Origin: Phycisphaerae bacterium
GTDB lineage: Bacteria; Planctomycetota; Phycisphaerae; SM23-33
Assembly (NCBI GenBank): GCA_018335035.1
Contig: JAGXKT010000009.1
Span: 36,006-100,005 of the forward strand
Length of the DNA stretch: 64,000 nucleotides
Direction of reading: 5' to 3'
The notes beneath the pieces are model-generated. The model worked only from the letters and a program-made list of their open reading frames with translations. It did no database searches and had not been told where the DNA came from. This document shows, piece after piece, positions 42,094-51,089 of this stretch. The position numbers and the translations under genes are program-made. The first letter of the stretch is position 1. Each line of letters begins with the position of its first letter.

Positions 42094-42309
42094 TCAGTCT
42101 ACGTGTGTGCGCTTTGAGGGCTTGAAGGCAATCGCCGCGACGGCCACCAGGGCGACCACCGAGTACATGATGGCTACGCCGGGTGAAGACGGCTCCAGTT
42201 CAACGCCCTGCCTGCGGCGTTGGCGGTCGGCATGGGCCACACCCGTCGTCGCCAGAACAATGGCGACCGGCAGGAGCCAGCCGGCAATTCGATGTCTGAG
42301 TTTGTCCAT
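42094..42309 (-). CDS. Small two-helix exported protein (unit A of a three-gene cluster)
   Basis: A 71-residue protein from the ATG at 42309, which follows a good GGGAGG. Signal peptide at 1-27 (LLPVAIVLATTGVAHA), a short charged middle, then a C-terminal membrane helix (VAIMYSVVALVAVAAIAF) and the basic tail KPSKRTHVD. It leads the cluster and could be the membrane anchor for the two following proteins. The reading frame continues far upstream, but only this start gives a signal peptide. Confidence 0.65.
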   Translation of the reverse strand: MDKLRHRIAGWLLPVAIVLATTGVAHADRQRRRQGVELEPSSPGVAIMYSVVALVAVAAIAFKPSKRTHVD

Positions 42310-42391
42310 GGTGCCTCCCAACCAATTATAGAAACCCGGTCGACGAGTGCAATGTTGCGAACAATCGCATGCAAATCCAGGCATGGCGCTG

Positions 42392-42907
42392 CTAGAGGTA
42401 GCTCGCCACGTCCTGTGCACGGCGAGCGAACTCGGCCGACGGGACGGACAAGGTCCGCCACTTGGCGCTGCGCGGACGGGCAACGTCCACGTACTGCCCA
42501 AGCGGCATCGCGACATAGGCGTAGCTGCGGTTGCGAAAGACGTGGACGTCGTCGAACGGCGCCTGGCGGGGCGAGCCCTGAAGCCAGTAGGCAAAGACGA
42601 TCATCGCCTGAAAGTCTTCGCCGAACACGCGTTCCCACTGCCGCAAGCCCTCGACGTCCTCGCGCGTGATCCAGTTTTCCCACGCCCGGCCGCCCTGCCG
42701 GGTCCGCCCGACGTCAGGAAACTTCCGCCCCTTGACGTCCACGAGCAGGTTCGGACCACCGGCACTGTAAACAAGAAAATCGAAACTCTTAATCGCCACA
42801 TCGGCAAAGATCGCCTTCTTGGCCTCGTCCACGGCCACATACGGCCAGCCCTTTGCACGCAGATAGGCCTCGAACGACGCCTCGTAGTGGATGTTGCGGT
42901 GGGCCAT
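42392..42907 (-). CDS. HYExAFE family protein, nuclease-like
   Basis: A 171-residue protein beginning MAHRNIHYEASFEAYLRAKGW, the signature of the HYExAFE family of planctomycetes. The core resembles a PD-(D/E)xK restriction-type fold: the early Glu, SFDFLVYSAG with Asp, and LLVDVKGRKFP with the Asp-x-Lys pair. A nuclease role is therefore possible but unproven. It starts 21 bases after hisS and is probably in the same operon. Confidence 0.75.
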   Translation of the reverse strand: MAHRNIHYEASFEAYLRAKGWPYVAVDEAKKAIFADVAIKSFDFLVYSAGGPNLLVDVKGRKFPDVGRTRQGGRAWENWITREDVEGLRQWERVFGEDFQAMIVFAYWLQGSPRQAPFDDVHVFRNRSYAYVAMPLGQYVDVARPRSAKWRTLSVPSAEFARRAQDVASYL

Positions 42908-42928
42908 CGCCCGTCCCGGTGGTCGCGC

Positions 42929-44200
42929 TCACGCGTCCAGCAGCGCCTCGACCGTGGTGTCGTGCTGCTCGCCCGTGGCGAGGTCTTTGACGGCGGCGGT
43001 CCCGTCGGCGAACAGGATCAGGGCGCGTCGGGCGCCGCGGCGGTCGGCGTCTTTGAGCTGCTTGCCCAGCGGGCGCCCGGCGTAGCTGAAATCGGCCGAA
43101 AGACCCGCGCGCCGCAGTCGCCCCACCGTCTCCAGTACCGCGGTCCGCCGGGACGCGTCACCGTCGATCACGAAGTACTCCAGCGCCCGCGCCGTCGCCT
43201 CGGGCGGAATCTTGCCCTTCTGGTCCAGCAGAATGCCCAGGACCACGTCGCCCATACCGAAGCCCGTGGCGCCGACCTTCGGCCCGCCGAGGGCCTCCAG
43301 CAGGTTGTCGTATCGCCCGCCGCCGGCGACGGCGCGCGGCACGCTGCCGGCAGCATCGAACGCCTCATATACGATGCCCGTGTAGTACGCCAGTCCGCGC
43401 ACGATGTGCCAGTCCGGCGTGCAGTAGTCACCCGCACCCATCGCTTCCAGGGCGGCCAGGAGTTCGTCGACTCGCTCCACATGAGGGCGCATCGCCTCGT
43501 CGCAGCGCATCTCGTCCAGCGCCGCACGCGGGTCGGCGTCGAGGAAGCCGCAGATTTCGCGGGTCTGCTCGGCGGTGAGCCCGGCGCCGCGGGCGAGTTT
43601 CTCGAACTCGTCCTGCGTGACCTTCGGGCGCTTGTCCAGCGCCAGCAATGCCGCATCTATCCGCGCTGCCGCCACGCCCGCCGCACGAAGCCGTGCGATC
43701 ACCAACGGACGCGAGCCGATGCGGACCTGCACGTCGTCAGGGCCCAGCCCGACTTCGCGCAGGAAATCCACGGCCGTGAAGACGCATTCGGCATCGGCGA
43801 GGGTGGAATCGGCGCCGATGACGTCGACGTTCCACATGAAGAACTCGCGGCTTCGTCCGCGCTGGGGCTTCTCCGCGCGGCAGAGGCGCTGGATGCAGAA
43901 CCACTTGATGGGGCGCGGCAGGGAGTTGATTCGGGCGTTGACCATCCGCGCCAGCGCCGGGGTAGTCTCCGGGCGAATGGCCAGGTCCCGTCCGCCGCGA
44001 TCCGTGAGGTGGAACAGCTCCGAGACGATGCCCTCGCCGCTTTTGGCGGTGTAGAGGTCGAGATACTCGACGATAGGCGAGTCGTACTCCTCGAAGCCGT
44101 TACGGGCCGCCACGCGACGCCACGTGTCGAACAGCCAGTTGCGTACGCGCACGGCGTCGGGGTAAAAGTCACGCGTCCCTTTGACGGGCTGAAAGTCCAT
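42929..44200 (-). CDS. hisS: Histidyl-tRNA synthetase
   Basis: A 423-residue class II aminoacyl-tRNA synthetase. Opens with MDFQPVKGTRDFYP; motif 2 in the region REFFMWNVDVIG; the histidine-binding HisA motif LAYYTGIVYEAF; motif 3 in GGGRYDNLLEALGG..GFGMGDVV; and a C-terminal anticodon-binding domain (LSADFSYAGRPLGKQLKDADRRGA). AAAGG precedes the ATG. It is in a minus-strand series after accD and the YkgJ-like gene. Confidence 0.95.
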   Translation of the reverse strand: MDFQPVKGTRDFYPDAVRVRNWLFDTWRRVAARNGFEEYDSPIVEYLDLYTAKSGEGIVSELFHLTDRGGRDLAIRPETTPALARMVNARINSLPRPIKWFCIQRLCRAEKPQRGRSREFFMWNVDVIGADSTLADAECVFTAVDFLREVGLGPDDVQVRIGSRPLVIARLRAAGVAAARIDAALLALDKRPKVTQDEFEKLARGAGLTAEQTREICGFLDADPRAALDEMRCDEAMRPHVERVDELLAALEAMGAGDYCTPDWHIVRGLAYYTGIVYEAFDAAGSVPRAVAGGGRYDNLLEALGGPKVGATGFGMGDVVLGILLDQKGKIPPEATARALEYFVIDGDASRRTAVLETVGRLRRAGLSADFSYAGRPLGKQLKDADRRGARRALILFADGTAAVKDLATGEQHDTTVEALLDA

Positions 44201-44269
44201 CCGTTGCCTTTCGTGCTGGTGTCTCGCCGCCGGGGCGGCCTCGCCACCGCTCCCCCGCCGCCGGCCCGG

Positions 44270-44719
44270 CTATTTGCCGCGCCGCTTGCGGCGACCGCGT
44301 GCCTTGGCCTGCTGCTTACGCTCGATGCGGCGCCGCGCGCGCGTCCGCGGGCCGTCGAAGCCGTGCGGGCCCAATTGCTCGCGTGCATACGCCTCGATCT
44401 GCTCCGGTGTCGTGAACAACTTCTGATAGCGATAGTCGCCGCCGGTGAAGTCGCATCCGTCCACGTCGTACTGGCGACAGATGATCGGCCGCTCTTCATA
44501 TATCATGCAGCGGTTGTCGGAGCCAACGTACTTGCAGCGATTCTCGATGCAGATGTACCAGTCGCCGTCCTCGTCGATGTGGACGGAGATGCCCTCGTGG
44601 CAGAGGAACCAGCGGATGTCTTCGAACGCGGAGTATTCCTCCGGATCGTCGATCTGGAAGCAGAAGTAGCGACAGCATTTCGCGCCGCACTCGACGCATT
44701 TGTCAACGTGGTCGCTCAT
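44270..44719 (-). CDS. YkgJ-type cysteine-cluster protein
   Basis: A 149-residue zinc- or iron-binding protein of the YkgJ/UPF0153 kind. Cysteines occur as CVECGAKCCRYFC at the start, then WYICIENRCKYV, NRCMIYEERPIICRQYDVDGC. The CxxCxxxCC cluster is the family mark. A basic tail (RKQQAKARGRRKRRGK) may contact nucleic acid. It begins nine bases after accD. Function in the family is not established. Confidence 0.85.
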   Translation of the reverse strand: MSDHVDKCVECGAKCCRYFCFQIDDPEEYSAFEDIRWFLCHEGISVHIDEDGDWYICIENRCKYVGSDNRCMIYEERPIICRQYDVDGCDFTGGDYRYQKLFTTPEQIEAYAREQLGPHGFDGPRTRARRRIERKQQAKARGRRKRRGK

Positions 44720-44728
44720 GGAGATGAC

Positions 44729-45592
44729 TCAGCCGCAATAGTCGATAATCTGCGCGATCTCGCTGCGAAGCTCGCTGCGGGGGACGATGCGGTCGATGAA
44801 GCCGTGTTCCAGAAGGAACTCGGCCGTCTGGAAGCCCTCAGGAAGCTCCTCGCGGATGGTGTTGGCGATAACGCGCTGCCCGGCGAAGCCGATCAGCGCT
44901 CCGGGCTCGGCCAGGATGAAATCCCCGAGCATGACGAAGCTGGCGGTGGTTCCGCCGGTCGTCGGGTCCGTGAGCACGGCGATATAGAGCCCTCCGGCAT
45001 CGTCGAACCGTGCCAGGGCGGCGGAGGTCTTGGCCATTTGCATCAAGCTCAGGGCCCCCTCGTGCATTCTCGCCCCGCCGGATGTGCAGACGATCACAAG
45101 CGGCAGCGCCTCGGCGGTGGCCGTCTCGATCAGCCGGGTCAGCCGCTCGCCCACCACTGAGCCCATCGACCCCATGATGAACTGGTTGTTCATGACGCCC
45201 AGCGCCAGCCGTCGCCCCTTGATGTAGGCGATGCCGGTAAGGACGGCCTCGCTGGTTCCCGCGCGTTCCTGATAGCTCGACAGGTAGTCCTGGTAGCGTC
45301 GGTCCGCCCACTGGAATTCAAGGGGGTCATGGGGTTGCACGCCGTCGAAGCGCTGCTCGAAGCTGTCGGCGTCGGTCAGAAGCTCAATCCGACGGTGCGC
45401 GCCGATACGGAAATGATGCCCGCACTTCGGACAGACATCGAGATTCCCGGTGACCAGCTTGGTGTAAAGCATCTCTTCGCAACCGTCGCAGCGCATCCAG
45501 AGCCCGTCGGGCACATCGCGCTTCTGTCGCGTTGCCGGTCCGTTCAGCGTGCTGGGGTCAAACGGCGTTTGTGTGTTTGGGGCGTCAGCCAT
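44729..45592 (-). CDS. accD: Acetyl-CoA carboxylase carboxyltransferase, beta subunit
   Basis: A 287-residue subunit carrying carboxyl transfer to acetyl-CoA for fatty acid synthesis. The N-terminal zinc ribbon is complete (MRCDGCEEMLY, VCPKCGHHF). The crotonase-type core has GSMGSVVGERL, CTSGGARMHEG, DPTTGGTTASF and GFAGQRVIANTI. The partner accA is not in the window. AGGA precedes the start. The gene is 15 bases behind the pseudo-phosphatase. Confidence 0.95.
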   Translation of the reverse strand: MADAPNTQTPFDPSTLNGPATRQKRDVPDGLWMRCDGCEEMLYTKLVTGNLDVCPKCGHHFRIGAHRRIELLTDADSFEQRFDGVQPHDPLEFQWADRRYQDYLSSYQERAGTSEAVLTGIAYIKGRRLALGVMNNQFIMGSMGSVVGERLTRLIETATAEALPLVIVCTSGGARMHEGALSLMQMAKTSAALARFDDAGGLYIAVLTDPTTGGTTASFVMLGDFILAEPGALIGFAGQRVIANTIREELPEGFQTAEFLLEHGFIDRIVPRSELRSEIAQIIDYCG

Positions 45593-45607
45593 AGTGCGAA
45601 TCCTGCG

Positions 45608-46201
45608 CTAGCTTCCGGCGGTTCTCACGCGCGCCGAATCGTCCGGCGCCAAACCGAATCCCTCGTAGCGGAAGTCGCGATCGACGCGTGTCCAGAACTC
45701 CTCGATGCCCTCGCGGCTGAGGAGGCAGCGGACCAAGCTTGTCGCCATCGGACGTAGCACCACGATCGGCGCCGCGTGTCTGTGCCGACGACCAATTTCG
45801 CGAAGGACCTTCTCGATACGCTGCTGTGCCTCAAGCAGCGTCTCGCCGCCCGGTGGCCGCACCGAGCCCGGATCCCGTCGCCATCGGCGGAAGACCTTCG
45901 GTTGGCGCCGACGAATCTCGTCATGCAGCAGCCCCTGCCATAGGCCATAATCGAACTCGCGGAGATGCTTCCGCGTCCGGACGCGAAGCTGCAAGCCCCC
46001 CGCCAGCAGTTTGGCGGTCTGCTGTTCCGGCTCACTGGCGGGCGTGTAGACGGCCGCCAGGCGACGCCCGGACAACTCCCGGGCGACCTGCCGGGCCTGT
46101 TCAACGCCTTCGGGCGTCAGCGGGCCGCCTTCAGCCGTCTCGATCCGTGCCTCGCGCTGCCAGGTCGTCTGGCCGCTTTGCACGATGTAAACCGTTGTCA
46201 T
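45608..46201 (-). CDS. Histidine phosphatase superfamily protein lacking both catalytic histidines
   Basis: A 197-residue protein with phosphoglycerate-mutase/phosphatase fold: TTVYIVQSGQTTWQ, PLTPEGVEQARQVA, AAVYTPASEPEQQTA, EFDYGLWQGL, PGGETLLEAQQRI and IVVLRPMATSLVR. In active members the first motif is RHG and the second holds a His (VxHG). Here they read QSG and LRPM, so neither catalytic His is present and hydrolysis should not occur. It is placed between rpe (three bases) and accD (15 bases), so it may be a regulatory or binding pseudoenzyme. Related planctomycete proteins with an SGQT motif exist by recollection. Confidence 0.8.
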   Translation of the reverse strand: MTTVYIVQSGQTTWQREARIETAEGGPLTPEGVEQARQVARELSGRRLAAVYTPASEPEQQTAKLLAGGLQLRVRTRKHLREFDYGLWQGLLHDEIRRRQPKVFRRWRRDPGSVRPPGGETLLEAQQRIEKVLREIGRRHRHAAPIVVLRPMATSLVRCLLSREGIEEFWTRVDRDFRYEGFGLAPDDSARVRTAGS

Positions 46202-46204
46202 GGT

Positions 46205-46927
46205 TCAGCCGCTCCCGGCCGCGCCGCACTGCCGTCTGCCGTCACGCGTGGCCTGTCGTAGCCGCCCCACCGCTGCTCGGATATCCTCTGAACGGAATAT
46301 ATTCACGCCTGCGACGAACACATCCGCCCCGCGGGTCGCGCATCTCTGCCCGGTCTCGGTGTCAATGCCGCCGTCAACCTCCACGCGCCGCTCGTCGCCA
46401 AGCATGGCACGAACGGCTGCGACCTTGTCCAGCATATCGTCCATGAACGCCTGGCCGCCATAGCCCGGCTCGACGGTCATGACCAGAACGAGGTCTACAA
46501 CGTCCGCCACCTCGGTAATGGCCTCGGTCGGCGTTCCGGGACGCATCGTGACGCCGGCGCCCAGGCCCAATTCGTGAAGGCGGTCCACCAACTGCCGCGG
46601 GCGGTCGGTGGCCTCGATGTGGAACGTAATGCTGTCGACGCCGGCATCGGCAAATCGCTCGATGTAGTAGGCCGGATCCGTCACCATCACGTGCACATCC
46701 AGCGGGTGATCCGTGTAGGCGCGCACCGACGCGGCGATGCCGGGCCCCATCGAAAGGTTCGGCACGAAGTGTCCGTCCATGATGTCCATGTGCAGCACGT
46801 CGGCGCCGGCGGCGATGGCGGCGTCAATCTGCTCGCCGAGGCGCGCGAAGTCCGCCGCCAGCAGCGACGGCGCCACCAGAACGTCGGCCGAAAGGCCCGG
46901 CCAGGGATTCCCGCGCGTTCGACTCAT
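46205..46927 (-). CDS. rpe: Ribulose-phosphate 3-epimerase
   Basis: A 240-residue TIM-barrel enzyme of the pentose phosphate pathway. VAPSLLAADFARL, VLHMDIMDGHFVPNLSMGP, DVHVMVTDP, TFHIEA, MTVEPGYGGQAF and EVDGGID contain the metal and catalytic Asp/His residues. The ATG at 46925-46927 follows AGGAC; a frame to 46945 would add six residues. It shares the operon with the following pseudo-phosphatase (three-base gap) and accD. Confidence 0.95.
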   Translation of the reverse strand: MSRTRGNPWPGLSADVLVAPSLLAADFARLGEQIDAAIAAGADVLHMDIMDGHFVPNLSMGPGIAASVRAYTDHPLDVHVMVTDPAYYIERFADAGVDSITFHIEATDRPRQLVDRLHELGLGAGVTMRPGTPTEAITEVADVVDLVLVMTVEPGYGGQAFMDDMLDKVAAVRAMLGDERRVEVDGGIDTETGQRCATRGADVFVAGVNIFRSEDIRAAVGRLRQATRDGRRQCGAAGSG

Positions 46928-46943
46928 CAGCGTCCTGCAAGGC

Positions 46944-46968
46944 AAAGCCCACGGAGTATTCCGTGGGC
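46944..46968 (-). terminator. Hairpin between pgk and rpe
   Basis: Nine perfect pairs (46947-46955 with 46960-46968), four-base loop, followed on the minus strand by TTTGCC. It is a likely terminator for gap-pgk. Because a candidate rpe promoter lies upstream of it, it would also sit in the rpe leader. Confidence 0.45.
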
Positions 46969-46990
46969 CTTGGCTTCGTAAGCTTATGAT

Positions 46991-47019
46991 ATTGTCCGTC
47001 TGTGCCTACGTTGCGTCAA
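46991..47019 (-). promoter_or_regulatory. Possible promoter of the rpe operon
   Basis: Minus strand TTGACG (47019-47014), 17 bases, GACAAT (46996-46991), overlapping the end of pgk. Confidence 0.4.
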
Positions 47020-48217
47020 GCACTTCGATCGGCGGCATGGGCTTGCCTTCCAGGAACGTCAGGGACGCCCCCCCACCGGTCGAGACATGCGTCATCCGCT
47101 CGTTGAGGTCCATCTGCTCGACGGCCGAGGCCGAATCCCCCCCGCCGATGACGCTGACCGCACCGGCGTCGGTGGCGCCGGCGACCTTCTCGGCGACGGC
47201 CTTGGTTCCGGTCGCGTACGCCTCGCGCTCGAACACGCCCATGGGGCCGTTCCAGACGATCGTCTTGGACCGGGCGATGATCTCGCCGAATGCCTGCACC
47301 GTCTTCGGGCCGATGTCCATGCCCATCAGGTCGTCCGGGATGTCCGCCTCGTCGACGCGCTTGGCGTCGTCCGAGTCGAACGCGCTCGCCGCAACGTGGT
47401 CAACCGGCAGATGAATCTTGCCTTCGGCGCGGTCCAGCAACGATGTCATCGCATCGACCTGATCGGCCTCGACCATGCTCTTACCGACCGCGACGCCCCG
47501 GGCCTTCAGCAGCGTATAGGCCATCGCGCCGCCGATGAGAATGTCGTCGACCTTCTCCAGCAAGCTGGAGATGAGCTTGATTTTGTCGGAGACCTTCGCG
47601 CCGCCGAGGATGGCGGCAAACGGCCTGGCCGGGTCGGAGACCGCCTCGTCGAGGTACTTGATTTCCTTCTCGACGAGGAAGCCCGCCACGGCCGGTCCGC
47701 CGGCGTGCTTGATCGCCTGCGGACAGCCCCACATCGAGGCGTGCTTGCGGTGACACGTGCCGAAGGCGTCGTTGACATACGCCTCCCCGAGCGAGGCCAG
47801 CTCGCCGCCGAACGCCCGCACCTCGTCCTCGTTCTTGCTGTCTTCGCGGGCGTCGTACCGTACGTTCTCCAGCAGCAGCACGTCGCCGTCATTCAGTGCG
47901 TCGGCAAGGCGTCGGGCCTCATCGCCGGCGATCTCGGCCGGACCAAGCGTCACGTCCTGCTCGAGTAGCTCAGCCAAGCGGGCACGAACCGGTTTCATCG
48001 AGAACTCCGGCTTGGCCTCGCCTTTGGGCCGCCCGAGGTGGCTCATCAGAATCACGCGGGCGCCTTCGTCGAGCAGCTTGCGGATCGAGGGCAACGCCAT
48101 CAGGATCCGGCGGTCGTTTCCGATCTCTCCGTCGTCGGTCAGCGGAACGTTGAAGTCCACGCGCATCAGCACCTTCTTGCCCGCTACGTCGATGTCTCGA
48201 ATGGTCTTCGTCGCCAT
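47006..48217 (-). CDS. pgk: Phosphoglycerate kinase
   Basis: A 403-residue glycolytic kinase making ATP from 1,3-bisphosphoglycerate. The start at 48217 begins MATKTIRDIDVAGKKVLMRVDFNVPL. Other motifs are SHLGRPKG, LLENVRYDAREDSKNED, YVNDAFGTCHR, ILGGAKVSDKI, WNGPMGVFE, and the nucleotide loop IGGGDSASAVE. A frame continues upstream to 48373 without family similarity. It is downstream of gap by 163 bases that hold a strong hairpin, and surely shares its promoter. Confidence 0.96.
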   Translation of the reverse strand: MATKTIRDIDVAGKKVLMRVDFNVPLTDDGEIGNDRRILMALPSIRKLLDEGARVILMSHLGRPKGEAKPEFSMKPVRARLAELLEQDVTLGPAEIAGDEARRLADALNDGDVLLLENVRYDAREDSKNEDEVRAFGGELASLGEAYVNDAFGTCHRKHASMWGCPQAIKHAGGPAVAGFLVEKEIKYLDEAVSDPARPFAAILGGAKVSDKIKLISSLLEKVDDILIGGAMAYTLLKARGVAVGKSMVEADQVDAMTSLLDRAEGKIHLPVDHVAASAFDSDDAKRVDEADIPDDLMGMDIGPKTVQAFGEIIARSKTIVWNGPMGVFEREAYATGTKAVAEKVAGATDAGAVSVIGGGDSASAVEQMDLNERMTHVSTGGGASLTFLEGKPMPPIEVLDAT

Positions 48218-48294
48218 GGGTGTTTCGCTCCGTTCGGCGGTGCCCGCAGCCCCAATGCCGGCGGCGCCGTATCGTGGGTCCGGAAACGCAACGC

Positions 48295-48320
48295 GGCCCG
48301 CCGGCTCGGGCCGACGGGCC
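48295..48320 (-). promoter_or_regulatory. Strong hairpin between gap and pgk
   Basis: Eleven consecutive pairs (48295-48305 with 48310-48320; one G-U on the transcript) and a four-base loop, without a T run. It is likely an intercistronic stability or processing element that sets unequal gap and pgk mRNA levels. Confidence 0.4.
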
Positions 48321-48380
48321 TCGCTGCTGCGTCCGCAATCGGCCTGAGCCGCACGAGCAGCCCGCGCCTGCATATAAACT

Positions 48381-49530
<1,150 letters not shown>

Positions 49531-49583
49531 CGAATTTTGCCACGGCATGTGTTGGTATTATAGCGCCCCGCCGGGCCGTCTCC

Positions 49584-49613
49584 CTGCCGTTTGCACTTGC
49601 GCCCGGCTAGAAT
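49584..49613 (+). promoter_or_regulatory. Possible promoter abutting the ceramidase-like gene
   Basis: CTGCCG (49584-49589), 18 bases, TAGAAT (49608-49613), seven bases before the ATG at 49621. The -35 is weak. Confidence 0.3.
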
Positions 49614-49620
49614 GGACCGC

Positions 49621-50418
49621 ATGCTTGCGATGGTCACAGCCGACTACCTCGCCGCCGCGACCCACCGGCCTCCCGGGCCCGGTCCGGTCTACATTGAGAC
49701 AGATACCTCCCGGTGGCTTGTGGAGCCCTGGAATGCCGCCTCGGCCGGGCTGTTCCTGCTATTGGCGGCGTGGTGGCTCTGGCGGCTGCGCGGACGCTAT
49801 CGACAGCACGCGTTTCTCGCGGCATGTCTGCCGCTGGTCGTTATTGGTGGCGTCGGCGGGACCGTGTATCACGCCTTCCGCGGACACCGCCTGTGGCTTC
49901 TGATGGACTGGATGCCTATCGCCGTGCTGTGCGTCGCGACCGCGATCTACCTGGCCGCTAAGCTCCTGCCCCGCTGGTGGTATGCCTTGCTGATCGTACC
50001 GCTGTTCTTCGGTGCACAGATCATCAACTTCCGCGTCCTGGCGGCACACGGGCAGATTCAAACCGCCATCGCCATCAGCTACAGCTTGCTCGGGGGGCTG
50101 ATCGTCATTCCCACCGTCGGGGTGCTCTGGAAGACCGGCGGGCGCAACGGGCGCTGGCCGTTGCTGGCAGCAGTATGCTTCGCCTTGGCGATCGGCGCCC
50201 GACAGCTCGACGCTCTGGCCATCGAAACGGGCCGGACGTGGCTAAGCCGCTGGCTGCCGATGGGGTCGCATTTCCTGTGGCACGTATTCGGCGCCGCGGC
50301 CGGACACTGCGTGGCCATGTACCTCTACCGCCTTGGCCACATCTGGCCAGCCGCGCGCCGCCGCCGGGGCGACACAAGTCAATCCGCCGTGCCTGCCGGG
50401 ACTGCGGCGAACGCGTAA
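49621..50418 (+). CDS. Ceramidase-like membrane protein (CREST superfamily)
   Basis: A 265-residue protein with about seven membrane helices. Motifs fit the alkaline ceramidase/PAQR/Per1 hydrolase superfamily: GGVGGTVYHAFRGH with a Ser/His-type site, LMDWMPIAVL with Asp in a helix, and SHFLWHVFGAAAGH with two late His. Together these would form a zinc site in the membrane. The substrate, possibly a lipid amide, is unknown. The start is uncertain: ATG at 49612 is also in frame and neither has a good ribosome binding site. Confidence 0.7.
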   Translation: MLAMVTADYLAAATHRPPGPGPVYIETDTSRWLVEPWNAASAGLFLLLAAWWLWRLRGRYRQHAFLAACLPLVVIGGVGGTVYHAFRGHRLWLLMDWMPIAVLCVATAIYLAAKLLPRWWYALLIVPLFFGAQIINFRVLAAHGQIQTAIAISYSLLGGLIVIPTVGVLWKTGGRNGRWPLLAAVCFALAIGARQLDALAIETGRTWLSRWLPMGSHFLWHVFGAAAGHCVAMYLYRLGHIWPAARRRRGDTSQSAVPAGTAANA

Positions 50419-50480
50419 TCCGTGGGTGGATGTCCGATTGCATCGCGCGAGGAGCGCACGTACCATGCCCCCGGACGAAA

Positions 50481-51089
50481 ATGAAAACGCCCCGCCCGCA
50501 GTCCGTGCAGCATCCGTCACGCGAGTCGGCCGATCGTGCGACCGACGGCGAACTCGTGGACACATTGGTGTCGCGCGAGCAGATCACCCAGCGGCTCGCC
50601 CAACTGTCCGACGAGCTGACAGCCCACTATCAAGCGGCGGAGGTAACGCTTCTGGTCGTTCTGACCGGCGCGTTGGTCTTTGTGGCCGACCTGATCCGGC
50701 GGCTGGAGCTGCCCCTACGGATCGCCGTCGCGCAGGTCAGCAGCTATCCGGGCCGGTCCACGCGTTCGCAGGGACCGACGGTCACACTGCCCGGCCCGGC
50801 CGACCTGACCGGGCGGCGGGTGCTGGTCGCTGACGACATCCTCGACAGCGGCGCGACGCTGGCAGCGATCCGTCAGCGGATCGACAAGGCCGACCCGGCC
50901 GAGGTTCGCACCTGCGTCCTGCTGCGCAAGCGGCGTGCCGACGGGCCGCCGCTCGTTCAGGCCGACCACGTCGGTTTCGACATCCCGGACGTGTTTGTCG
51001 TCGGTTACGGGTTGGATCACAATAACCTTTACCGTAATCTGCCGGACATCCACGCGTTGCGCCTCGGCGAGGGCGAGGAGATGCCGTGA
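50481..51089 (+). CDS. hpt: Hypoxanthine phosphoribosyltransferase-like protein
   Basis: A 202-residue purine-salvage enzyme (hypoxanthine/guanine plus PRPP to nucleotide). The PRPP loop is VLVADDILDSGATL; LLVVLTGALVFVADLIRRL and VGYGLDHNNLYRNLPDI are typical of Hpt. An N-terminal extension of about 25 polar residues precedes the usual start region (VDTLVSREQITQRL). An in-frame ATG at 50430 would lengthen it further. The next gene overlaps its stop (GTGA at 51086-51089), implying translational coupling. Confidence 0.88.
   Translation: MKTPRPQSVQHPSRESADRATDGELVDTLVSREQITQRLAQLSDELTAHYQAAEVTLLVVLTGALVFVADLIRRLELPLRIAVAQVSSYPGRSTRSQGPTVTLPGPADLTGRRVLVADDILDSGATLAAIRQRIDKADPAEVRTCVLLRKRRADGPPLVQADHVGFDIPDVFVVGYGLDHNNLYRNLPDIHALRLGEGEEMP

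Noticed and set aside
42347..45160. Long plus-strand open frame of about 930 codons
   Set aside because: Antisense to hisS, accD and the HYExAFE gene; no family features.
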